The notes under the pieces were generated by a model. The model ran no database searches. It was not told where the DNA came from and saw nothing but the letters and a program-made list of their open reading frames with translations. Made by a program: the position numbers and the translations under genes. This document shows, one piece after another, positions 37,246-48,141 of a DNA stretch of 64,000 bases (positions within the stretch are counted from its first letter, which is position 1; the number at the start of each line of letters is the position of its first letter). The stretch is taken from positions 27,546,735 through 27,610,734 of the forward strand of contig CM047430.1 in assembly GCA_026168455.1 (NCBI GenBank), written 5' to 3'. The DNA comes from Theocolax elegans. Its lineage: Eukaryota; Arthropoda; Insecta; Hymenoptera; Cerocephalidae.

Positions 37246-37854
37246 TTAAGGTGAACTACTCACGCCTGACACTGTCTTGATAACCCGAATCATAACACTA
37301 TTACTCCAAGGTAACTGCATGAATTTTTTTGCAATGATCATGCTAATAGATTCATCGTTATAAGGCAACAAATATACATTTCTGTTAATATTTCGGGCAC
37401 TTTTCCCAGATATTTTGACCATAAGTGATCTTAATGATTTAGACCCACTCTGGAAATTAATAGGTAGTTTGTGACTATAAAAAGACATCTTTTAGACAGT
37501 ATTAGGTTTTCAGAGTCCGGAGCAGAATTGCTGATTTTCACTATTTAAGGTTTAAATGGCTTACAAGAGTGTGATGGCATACATTTATTACTTTAAAAGT
37601 ATTTTTGATGAAAAGTTCAGTAAATTTTACAAACAAGTCATACTTATGTTTTTAGTGAAAAATGCATCCCCTGGGAGCTACAAATTCATGAAAAATGGGC
37701 ATACAATGCAAAAAAGTGCTAAAATGTCAACTTTGACTCTCTCTGAAAAAATTTTTGAAAAAGTTCAGGAGAACTACTGGACACCTTTAAAACATATTCC
37801 CACAGTTATAGCAATATTAATTTTTTTCATCTTCGATTTCACAGAGAACCACCC

Positions 37855-38673
37855 ATATCTATATATACATATATCTCTGTGTGTGTGTATGTGTATTTAC
37901 GTAAAATCGAATAGACATAAATGTATCGATAAAATAAAAAAGGGTATATAATTTAATAGATTTGAATGAAAATGTAATTAAAGTAAAGGTGAAAGAAAAT
38001 AGTTGAATAGAAGGATAAAATATAAGGACGGTGGTGGTGTCAGGTAGCCGAAGGGAAGGACACGTATTTATTACAGGGTGGAAGATGGAGAGCGACCGAT
38101 AAAGGATGTATCCTACTCGACGTTGATACCACGGTTGCGAAAATTTGTCGGTGCACGTAGACGCAATTTAAACGTCGAGCGTGTAAAAGGGCCTGCACCG
38201 AATAAAATGAACGGGAGGCGCAGTTGTCGCTCGGTTGTAAAGAACCTCGCGGGCAAACTGGCTCTACGTGTCGCATTCCTAAAAGAAGAGAAGGACTTGT
38301 AACTATGAATCTATATACATACGCGCAACCCGGAGATATATCCTCGTGATAACGCGAAAACCGTATAACGCGATGATAAAACTCCCTTGCGTTATCGCAA
38401 TCATTTTTTTTCCTTCTTTTTATGAATATATATACACACGAAAGATCGTTGATAACTCCTTCGGAGTGTGAACCCGAGCGTTATACCTTTCCGATGTATT
38501 TCCGTTAACTTGATCGACCGGAATCTCCTTCAAATTATTTCCAAAATTTACTCACTTAAGTATATTTTCAGGCATGATTTTCAATAAGATTCGTCGCTTT
38601 TATTAATCACCCATTATTATATAGAATATTAATAATTACCAAGGTATAATATTGTTTTCGATACTACGATGTA
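37855..38673. other. Gene-free stretch
   Basis: A degenerate TA and GT tract occupies 37855-37895. A moderately CpG-rich segment at about 38030-38380 carries overlapping short frames on both strands (38078-38302 plus, 38040-38276 minus) with no recognisable domain. No gene is supported. Confidence 0.55.
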
Positions 38674-39614
38674 CACGCCGAGAGAAAAGTTTCAATAAAT
38701 TTCATCAAACTTCCATTAAATTTGACTAAACTTTCACTAATAAGGGGAGTACTTGACCTCCGAGAAACGGATCTTATCCTAACTTTGGTATGTCTTTTAT
38801 AATATAAAAATGTGAAGAAAGCTAAGTCATCTCTTGCCAATTGCCACTTGTACGGAAGTTATTCGACATCTAATAATAATATTAGTAAAAATTAATTCCA
38901 ATTTGATCGCTTACAACTCGGAAACAAATAGAGATAGACACTCAAACCAAAAACCAGAAGAAAGGTGAGTTCAAGTATATATAGTTTAACAAAAAAAAGT
39001 TCAAGTTGCTTAATATGGAGCAAAGTTATGAAGAAAATAAGAAATTCAAGATTATTAGGCCAATAGAAACAATAAATTTTTCATATTAAATTTTGGTTAA
39101 AATTTCTTCAATTTCTTATGTTCTTCATAACTTAGCTCCAAATTAAGCAAATTGAGCTTCTTTCTTTTCAAACCATATCTACTTGAACTCAACTTTCTTC
39201 CGGTTTTTGGTTTGAGTGCCTATCTCTATTTGTTGCCGAGTTGTAAGCGATCGAATTGGAAGTAACTTTTACTAATATTATTATTAGATGTCGGATAACT
39301 CTCGTAAAAGTTACCATTGGCAAGAGATAACTTGGCTTTCTTCACATTTTTATATTATAAATTACATACCAAAGTTAGGATAAGATCCGTTTCCCGGAGG
39401 TCAAATACTCCCCTTGTAAGTGGTAACAGATCGCCGAAACCCAATAAATTTCTGAATTTTTTACTAAAATTTCTAGAAATTTTTACTGAAAGTCTAATTT
39501 TTCCCAAAGTACAGAAATTTTTACTAAAGGTTCAATAATTTTTTGCATTTCGGTAGTACGTTACCGAGTTTATAAAAGTTTAATAAAAAATTTGCTAAAA
39601 TTTTTCTGTCCGTG
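38674..39614. mobile_element. Candidate outer DNA element with CACG termini
   Basis: The left edge reads CACGCCGAGAGAAAA and the right edge is the complement of CACGGACAGAAAAA, giving short imperfect terminal inverted repeats 941 bp apart. The sequence just inside both ends is rich in ATTTTAGTAAA/TTTACTAAA-type motifs. The foldback at 38743-39414 lies inside, so this would be a host element for it. I could not read a clear target duplication, so the outer limits are tentative; the two could also be one composite element. Confidence 0.45.
38743..39414. mobile_element. 672-bp foldback MITE with about 310-bp arms
   Basis: The left end AGGGGAGTACTTGACCTCCG is mirrored at the right end with a few substitutions. 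The inverted repeat continues for about 310 bases in each arm (38743-39050 and 39108-39414) around an AT-rich centre of some 57 bases. Matching blocks include GATCCGTTTC/GAAACGGATC, a conserved region around ATCTAATAATAATATTAGTA, and CAAACCAAAAACC. Arms differ by scattered substitutions, so it is not recent. No frame of note is present; the 73-codon frame at 39317-39538 crosses the element edge. The superfamily is unknown because the target duplication is not clear. Confidence 0.85.
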
Positions 39615-42281
39615 CACTTTTAATTTGTTTTATTTATTTCTTATTTTCCTGAATTATTATTGCCGACACTGTTATTTGAAAGCAACATTTATCTCGATTT
39701 AGCGTTATAGTGATCCAGTATATATAGATAAAAAACAGTTCCATTTTTACATTGGCTATTATATAGTTTAGTTTAGTTGCTTAATTAAATGTTCCGTAAA
39801 ATGTATAAGAAACGTATAACGTATAACAACAAAAATCTCGTCAACGTTATTTTTTGTATATACGTTAACAACTAGGTTAGTAAGAAAGCCTAGTAAGAAA
39901 TTCTAATTTTGACGATCTTTTGCACCTCTTCTCGTAACTTCAGAAGGCTGAATATTAAGATTAAATAACTTGCGCTTTAAAGGATTTTCTCTCTCTCTTT
40001 ATATACGTGTATGCGTGTATATGTATATATGTGTGTGTGTGCGTTAGTAGACATTACCTAGAATGAAACTTTTGTGAAATACATTTTAATTTAAAAGGAA
40101 GATATTGTACCATTTTATGCATGAAATAAGTAATTAGTTTATACCTCGGGGAAAGATGTAAATATGTACTTGTACGTGAAATTCATAAATTCGTATAATT
40201 ACGATTAAAATTACGTAGCATTCAGTTAGAATGTAGAGATAAATAAATTTTTTGAAAAATTCGTAACAACGAAGAATATGGATCGAGACAGGCAGTTGGA
40301 ATGAGAATCAAATATTACTATCAATAAAAATAAGTCACTGCAACTGTAAAGATATGCTTGGAAAGGTTGAAAAATTTACTTTGTCGACATATATATCCAT
40401 AAGAGGGTAAACAATAGGTTTCAATGGAAATATCTATAGAATAAATAATAGGTGTACAGAATAATAGCCGGATAAAGAATCCGCATATATGAAAAATCTT
40501 GCGAGCTCAAAAGTCGATTAGTTAAGGAAGGTGAGCCCATAGGGCAGAGCCTAATATAGGGGCTAAGGAAAATCGCATTAGCAAGATAACAAAGTTACCT
40601 TATGGACGATGATTTCCGCGAGGCGGCGTCGACGGCACAAGGGATACGATAATCCACTCGCTGCCGCACATTTTCTTTCTTTCTTTCCCACTTTTTTTCC
40701 AAACGTCGCATATAACTAGCGGCGGGGAAGATTTACGAGCTTGGCAAGTGCGCGTATTATCGCGTCCCGAATAAAGAAAAAAAAGGTACGACGAACGTCT
40801 CACTAGGTTGACCTCGGGGGAAGCGAATCGAATTTGAATCAAATTCAATCAAGGAGAAAGCAAGTGAGAAGAGAAACCGAAGAGACCGAATAGGAGTAGG
40901 GTACGTAGAGGCTGTGGTATATAACCTGTTCACTCTCTCCCTCTCGTTTTCTCTTTCCCCGGGTTTGCAATAAGGTCATTCCACTTCGATTCCTGCCGAT
41001 TGCTTCTCCATTCATTTCGATATTAACTGTCGAACTCGTTTCTTCGTTCGTCTCTCTGTTTCTCGTTTCATTCTCTCGTTTATCGTTGAGTTTTCAGCGG
41101 GCGCGGCCAGGTGACGCGATAATTTCATTCCTGGCTAACCCTTTGCTTTTTTTCCCTCCCTTTCTTTCTTTCTTTCTCGTTTTTTTTTCAAAGCTTCGAC
41201 CGACGGTAGGAAAAACTTTTATAATTCGAATAGCCCTCCTTTTACCCCGCATGGGACAATGGACGGATTACGGGTTTCATTTGCCCGAGTATCGATTCCT
41301 CCCTCCCACCCTCCCGCGCCCCCTCCCGCGCCCCCTCCCGCTGTCTCGCACTCTCTTTCGGGCGAGCAGACTCGACCAGCTTACTGGTCAATAGCGGTGC
41401 CATCGATGAACGTAAACTGTTTTCATTCCGAGATGCGTTACATAAATACCGATTCGGTCTACGGATTCTCTTTTAGTACACAATTTAGATTTGTTTAATT
41501 AGATACACCCTCGAATAGCTCCCGAGCATCATTGTTAAAGTTACTTTACATTTTGCAAACTCAACTATTGTCGATCAAAATAGTTATTTTTTCTTGTTCA
41601 CATCGTACACATCTGTTAAAGTAATCATTTAAATGTGTTTGTTTGAGTCGATGCTATGGCGATCAATATATATTTTATATTAGGTTGCACTCGGCACCAA
41701 AGTATTCTGACATGTATATATAAAACTCGTTCTGAACTCCACGTGTAACATCGTTTGTCATCAGACACTGTACAACTATTTTAACAATTTTTAATTTCTC
41801 CAATGCGAATATATCATTGTTAACCTACATACAGAAATGAAATTTGAATTCGAGCTTCCTTCATTTCGATGCTTTTAGCATCTTTTCCTGAATTCTCATA
41901 ATTTTTAACATATATAGCTCTCTCTTTTGACGTATTCTTATAAATTTTTAACAACTTCAACCTCAAAATGGCAGTTGCTTTATTTAAATCCACGTATCTT
42001 TATTAATTGACATTAGAATTGGTTATACAAAAAACTGGATAATTGTAATAACAAAATTTAGAGTGACGGGTACTGTTTGAGAATGATACACTATGGTACG
42101 CTTCATTTCATATTTCACTAGCAACTAAATGCATATAATTTTAATAAAAAACTAAGAGCTTTTAAAGGTTATTATATTTTGTCTGACCACACATATACCA
42201 TACCTACTAGTACATGATGCAGGTATATTTAAACCTCGTGAAAGAAGTAATCTAATAGTTAAAAGTAAATGGAAACACGTT
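39615..42281. other. Gene-free stretch with a CpG-rich patch
   Basis: AT-rich sequence to about 40590, then a CpG-richer patch at about 40600-41420. That patch contains a long pyrimidine-rich segment (40930-41095) ending in TTTTCAG followed by a GC-rich stretch and GGTGACG, an arrangement that resembles a splice acceptor and donor around a very short interval. No conserved peptide lies there, so I do not call an exon. A 12-bp GC-rich tandem follows at 41311-41340. The 41430-42280 segment is AT-rich. Confidence 0.5.
41311..41340. repeat. 12-bp GC-rich tandem repeat
   Basis: Two and a half copies of CTCCCGCGCCCC in direct tandem, inside a pyrimidine-rich, CpG-rich patch. It produces the PAPPPAPPPA-type run in an overlapping frame that is otherwise unremarkable. 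Confidence 0.85.
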
Positions 42282-42285
42282 TTAA

Positions 42286-42516
42286 CCTTTGGAATGTCGG
42301 GATTTTCGCCGCGATATCTGAGATATTCAGGTGGAAAGTTTAAAACAAAAAAACACCCGGTATAGTATCTGTCATATTACTTCCCCGATTTTGATTTTCA
42401 TTTTGATGACAGAATCAAGTTTAGAAACCTAAATAACCCTTAAAGACCCGCTTAGGTGTGTTTAATTAATGATAAAACATATGACGCCTGCGGGCGTCAT
42501 CCCGGCCCTCTAAAGG
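42286..42516. mobile_element. 231-bp piggyBac-like MITE
   Basis: TTAA lies directly outside both ends (42282-42285 and 42517-42520). The left end begins CCTTTGGAATGTCGGGAT and the right end, read on the minus strand, CCTTTAGAGGGCCGGGAT: 13 of 18 positions agree. TTAA target sites and termini starting CCY are typical of piggyBac elements. Just inside the right end is a strong hairpin, GACGCC and GGCGTC around 42483-42498. There is no coding capacity. Confidence 0.8.
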
Positions 42517-45352
42517 TTAATTAAGCTTTGTATGTTAGGATTACAAAAATGTTCATATCAAACCTAATCCGGCTAATTCGCATTCCTCATATTTTCACGA
42601 TAGTAAAATTTTAAAGTGAACTCGATCCAAGCATTTTTAAAAATGTTATATTATTATTTCCAATAAATGTTCACAACCTGTAATACTGTTATTTAAACAC
42701 AAAGTACTGGAATCTCTTTTGGACTTTTGATTAGTAAATTTTAGGCAAGGACATTTCTCAAAATTTAAACAAGGTATCTTACACAAAATTAAATATATCA
42801 TTTTAAATCCATTTTAATGAATCCAGTTTAAAATGAAACACCTTTTTTATTTAGAAATTTTCAATTTTAGTTTAATCCATTTCCCAAAGGTCGTACACTC
42901 TCTATGCCGGTCAATTCTTTACCGAATCAGCTTGTGGCTCTATTTACACTCCAAATACTCGGTATACTAATCAACAACGAAGCAATGCGATATGGTTGTA
43001 AATTATCATTCTGCAACGTGGAATCACGATAAAAATAACTCGAACCGTTAAAATAACGTATAATTAAAAACTTATTATCAAATTATAATCAATTTAATTA
43101 CTATACAAATTAAATATATATTTTATTGTGGTTTTTAAATATATTTAGTTATTATGATTGTATTATAATTTTCAAGTTAGGTATGTAAACCGCAGTTTTA
43201 TAAATATCTATTCTGAAATATAACTAATATGGTGTCAAAAAATCATAGTTGTTTACGTTTTGAAATCAATCATCACTAGCAGAAAGTTAATGAATTTTTA
43301 GTGATATACCTATATGTTATATGTGTATTATATCTGGTATCAAATATATTTAATTAACTTTATAAATATAGACATTCTTCAATAGTTTAGTGTATTCGTA
43401 CTATGTAATCAACAAAATGTTTATTACTTTTTTTTAATTTACATATTCGAATTATGGGAATATATGAAAAATAAAAAATATCGGCTGCCTTGGACAAGTT
43501 TGTATAACCGAACAAAATGACGAGAAAGAAAAAATAAATAGCAATACGAATACAAATTATTCTATATAATTATTTGTATAACTTTTATGTTTTTTTTATA
43601 TACGTTCAAACAGTTATAACGAGTTGTTGTGTTTGGATAATAAAATTTTGTGTATTTTAAAATGTTTACATATACCTGCGTAAAATAAGCAATTATAAAT
43701 TGCTAATGACTGTCAAATTGGATGTTTAATACGAGATGGACTGTAAGTCTACCGAATTTGCAATTCTGATCAAAATCTCAATAATTTTAGTGTTTCTAGA
43801 ACTTGTAGAACCAAAATGATATAATTAGTCTAATGTTCAACAAAATCTTTAATACAATTAAAAATATGTTTAGTTAAAATCGCGCAAGATTTAACAAACC
43901 TGGCGTTATTTCGTTTGTAAAATTTTAAATTTATCACTGTATGTAAATCGTAAAATTGTAAATCGTAGATGAAAAAAGGGCCGGAGTATAGGGAAGGGCT
44001 ACGGAAGGAAGGAATATCTCGAACGTATGAAATATGATAAACGATGTTAAACACGACGTAAAGCTTGAAAAGGTACCCGCGAGCACTGTTTAACTTGGGA
44101 GAAATTTTCAACTTCCTGCCGGTTTGCGAGCGCACCGACGTAAATAAAGTTCGATTCCGGGGAATTCGAGCACTTGGGCCAAATAAGCCGGAATCGAAAT
44201 TCCAGGGCGTATTTACGAGGACTGGGAGCATTATGCATGCTTAACATGCATCAGCGGGCAGCGTGACTCGGCTTCGAGCTTCGGGAACTGCCACCGTCAA
44301 GGAGCGAAATAGAAATTTACGGAATTAATTAAAGTTATCGAGGTTTCACATCTTCCCTCCTCTTTTATACCGAGAGAGAGAGAGAGAGCACTCGACGAAT
44401 CGACCAACTTAGACGTCGTGACGAAAAAGAAATACGGATATCTCGTGGATTCTTGATCTTTCGACTGAGCTTTGCACTCCTTGTGGAAATCATATACACC
44501 CACACTCGACTCGCGGTCGGCAAGTTCCAACAAGCCACGAAATCGGATGTTATTTTTCTAACTTTAGCTACTAACTGTTGATTCGGATACGAGGTTACTT
44601 TTTCAATCGATTGCTCATTCGTACACGTGTACGCTCGTTTAGGTCGACGGACCATTCAATAATACGTCTTTGAACAATGTACTTGCCGAGTATTATCTCG
44701 CGTGTTCCATTATTTTAATTAGGCATCTTGTGTTGCGTAATCTAGAACGCGGGAGGCGTCAATTTTGTATTCGAAATAATCAAATACATTTCGAGTGACT
44801 GTCATCCCAATTATTGTTTTCTTCGGTCAGTAACGCATATACGAATATGACGGTAAAACGTTGAAATTAAAATTTCAATTGTTTGGACTTCCTTTAATTA
44901 GATATTTAATAAATGTTTAATTAGTTTCTGGTCGGACTATATCATGATTTTACTTTATTTTTTTCTTCGTTGCAATTGAATTTTTATCAAAATACAAAAG
45001 AAAAGTAGACATCGATTCTGTAAAAATGTAATATTCGTCTCGGTTATTTATACAGCGTAGAAACTTTGTAGGTTAACTTATATTTTAATTACAAAATCTT
45101 AAAGAAACTGAATTTCTCGTTAAACTATTGTTTCCCCGGGTCGCTATGCAGCTTTAGCATTTTGACACATCGAAACCGGTTAATAAAAAAGAATACAATA
45201 CATTCGCAAAACTTTTGAGATAATACAGGTACAATATCCGTTTTGATAAAATAGCGCGTTACAAAGTTTCGTGTGTACCAGGCGAATATATATTCCTCCT
45301 CAGGGTCCAGAAAACATCGAAATTGTGTATAACAAAAGAAAAAAAGTAGTAA

Positions 45353-45396
45353 AATAATAATAATAATAATAATAATAAGAAGAAGAAGAAGAAGAA
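45353..45396. repeat. (AAT)n/(GAA)n compound trinucleotide repeat
   Basis: About nine AAT units followed directly by six GAA units. On the minus strand it encodes the poly-I/poly-L run in a 92-codon frame and the poly-F/poly-L run in an overlapping frame, both rejected for that reason. Confidence 0.9.
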
Positions 45397-48119
45397 AATA
45401 CACACCGGTATAGGAGAGACAGGTAAGGAGGGATACATAATGTGTTGGTTCACTAGTTTAAGAGAACGTTTGAACTTTTCTTCCTTCGAAAGAAACAGAC
45501 TTTTTTGTCGGTCGAAAAGGTTTATTCTTCTTTTTTTCGTCGGGCATGCTGGGGCAATTTTCGGTACGCCAGGCTATTATACCATATAGCCCAACAGCGC
45601 ATCCAAAGTAAAATGTCCTCGAGGTCGGTGCCTTTCTTTTATGTAGGATTAGCCTAACTCTTAGTTTATTTTGCGGCTGGCAGCACGTTAAGTTTAATAT
45701 AAGGTTAAGATTAATATACTCACCCGCATATCAAAATGTATGAAAAATCTATTTTTTTTTTTGGTGGTTCTCTATAGCGACTTGTGATAGTCAATATAGT
45801 GATTAGTAAGTTTACATGAATTTTCGTAAATTTGTTTATTCACTTAATTAATATTTAGAACAATTAAGTTTTGCCATCAATTTTTACATGTGACGGTGCC
45901 ACGTTATTAATGCCTCCGATAAGGGGTTAGAAATTTAATCAAATTTCAGATCAAACTATAAATAACGTTTCGGAAAACCCGGGTCGATACATTTTTTCTT
46001 CCTTGCTTCAAAGAACGGAGATTTATTTTTTTAAACCTATTTTTAGTTTTTTATTCATACATACAAATACAAAATTATAATTATGTCTCGATCAATATAA
46101 TTTACCATTAACTGACATGAAAATGATCGCTTTCAACAATTTAGTTTATATTGTATTACTTTACACAAGCAACAATAGACAAGCTATATATAAAAAAAAT
46201 TTCAAAAATAGTTCACTTTTTAAATAATATGATAGAATTTTTTGATGATTCTGTCTCATTTATAGGATTAGTGTCACAAATACCTTAAATAAGCGAACGG
46301 ACAACATATAACAGTACGAATGAAAATGAAAAATTCGAAGGGTAATCGTGATTATATATTTAGTTGAACAATATTCATTGTATTATTCCGTATCAAGTGC
46401 AGTTTAGATTAGTGTGATTTGAGTGAAAATCAGCGCAGGTCTATAGGTACGTCGAAGAAGAGTGATTAACTAATTTTAGGGTCTGCGGGAAATAATCGTA
46501 AAGGCGAATCGACTTCTCGAGGGTATAAGCGTGTGTCTCGATCAATCGTTCTAAACTACAGAGATAGGCGAGATATCGCATATTCCACTCGATTGATATC
46601 GAGTCAGCGTTTACGGAAGGTTAATCGTATGCCATTGATAGATTAACTGGCCGAGTGCAATAGAAACAGAATTGATCCCCATGCTATTGGAACGTATTGG
46701 TCGTCTAGTAACAAGGGGAAACGATTCCAGGTTGGTTAAATCGCGACTCAGAAGTCGTAAAATAATTGACCCTGCAGCCTTGAATGCCACGTATGTATAA
46801 ATATATATATATATACAGAATATATAAATTGTACGATCGATCGAATCTCAATTCGTTCGGCATCTCCGAGATAATCAATTATTCGTTGTTTCGCCGTCTC
46901 TCTCGCTTAACCGATTCGCGCGAGCCCCATGAATTATAAGCCGATGGGAGGTCAGCAGCTCGCGCTTGCGCGATAATAAACCACCTATTTAAAATCAAAT
47001 TTCGAGTTGTGATCGAAACTGGGTCGGGAAACGCTCTCGAGGTTCTGCACCGCTCCGATTCTAATGCTACGTATATCTACCTTTCGCGGGTGAAAAAGGG
47101 GGATTAACTGCCGCGCCCACGATTTGGCTGAGTCGTATGTTTTTCTCGGTCTAACGTTTACTTCGCGACTGAGAAATCCTCGTATTCTTTTTTTCTTTAT
47201 ATCGTGAAACTTTTGTTTTGACGAATCGCGTTCCACATTGTCCGTGTCGTGTGCTCTTGCAAAACTTTCCTAAATATATTGGGACTCGGTAGACGTTATT
47301 AACTTTTCCCATTTTATTTAAAGAATAACATTACTTATTTGGGGTAAAATTATGTATCGTACCGCGAGACTTTACGTTGCGTCACATTCTACTGAATACG
47401 GACATTTATTAAAGTCTTATTCACCCATAAAATAATTGAAAGATTATTATTTTAATTCGTTGAATGTATGTTGCTTCGTAACAAGTATCTGTCTAGTAAA
47501 ATCAATACTGCATCGATAGACCTTGCATGTCTCGATCTTCGAATTTCGATGGTGGTCGTGCGACCAATAAAAATGCAATGATAACGAATGGATTTGCGAG
47601 TCTGTTTAATCGAAATTGTTGTTCTCCAAGAGTTGAATTGTTCGTTACCAAGGAATTACGCGCTCGTTACGTCCCATAAGTTCGACAATTATTTAACACG
47701 GTACGACAGTGGAGGAAGTTCTCGCATACTGGCCAACGATTCGTCGGTGATATTAATGTTGTTGCATGCGCCTTACAGAGGAATTCCCACAGAATGTTTG
47801 CAAAAAAATTTGCGCACAGGAAGATCCGCCGCATATTTAAAGCTTCCTCCTCTCGTTAATTATTTCGTGCATTCGTATACTAAATGAGCTATCTTTATAT
47901 TTTTACGTCACTGCAACAATTTTCTCATTAAGTTATTTTAATCTTCCGTGTTTTATTCTTCTTTCGGACTCTATACGAATGTGTGATTAGAACATTACAT
48001 TATTCTAATACTTATCTTTATTAAAGCTTTTTAGAAAATATATGCAAGTATAAATCAAACGTAAGTGGGTATACATTCTTCGCATTTTTAATGTCAACAA
48101 TGTTTCCTTTTCCTTAAGT

Positions 48120-48141
48120 AATTTGATTAATTAATCAAATT
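48120..48141. promoter_or_regulatory. 22-bp perfect palindrome containing paired ATTA cores
   Basis: AATTTGATTAA is followed directly by its reverse complement. It contains TGATTAATTAATCA, i.e. overlapping TAAT/ATTA cores of the kind bound by homeodomain dimers. The binding interpretation is inference; the palindrome itself is seen directly. Confidence 0.45.

Larger units (their letters stand above)
35656..37297 (+). mobile_element. Solo-LTR-like insertion inside family B copy 2
   Basis: The insertion begins TGTGACGTCCC and ends CATAACA, i.e. TG...CA ends with the TGT/ACA pattern usual for LTRs. It is flanked by CTAC on the left (35652-35655) and CTAT on the right (37298-37301), compatible with a 4-bp target duplication with one mutation; four bases is typical of Ty3/Gypsy elements. 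A TATA-box-like TTTATAAA lies at about 35958-35964, and AATAAA-type signals occur near 36390-36460. No gag, pol or primer-binding site is present, so it would be a solo LTR of about 1.26 kb once the nested MITE (36866-37245) is discounted. The alternative is another non-coding insertion whose ends happen to look LTR-like. Confidence 0.55.
35465..37854 (+). mobile_element. Family B foldback relative (copy 2), split by an insertion
   Basis: The segment 35465-35655 matches the inner part of the right arm of copy 1 (15079-15275), and 37298-37854 matches the outer part (15275-15843), ending ACAGAGAACCACCC followed by an interrupted TA/GT tract. Between the two halves lies foreign DNA, 35656-37297. 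Divergence from copy 1 is clear: the 83-codon frame of copy 1 is frame-disrupted here, and the candidate exon has lost its ATG. No mirror-image left arm is visible upstream of 35465, so the copy is either one-armed or derived from a differently organised parent. Confidence 0.85.

Noticed and set aside
37556..37951. 131-codon plus-strand open frame
   Set aside because: It lies within family B copy 2 and extends into the flanking GT/TA tract; compared with the arms of copy 1 the frame is shifted part way through, which argues against coding constraint.
41086..41120. Possible short exon after a pyrimidine tract ending TTTTCAG
   Set aside because: Acceptor-like and donor-like signals exist, but the enclosed interval is only about a dozen bases and no conserved peptide or partner exon is visible.
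45125..45453. Overlapping minus-strand frames with long I/L/F runs suggesting membrane segments
   Set aside because: The hydrophobic runs are produced by the AAT/GAA trinucleotide repeat at 45353-45396.
45764..45776. GGTGGTTCTCTAT as an intact family B terminus
   Set aside because: Only about 12 bases match, the preceding sequence is a T run and not TA, and neither the arm interior nor an opposite end follows. At most it is a relic.
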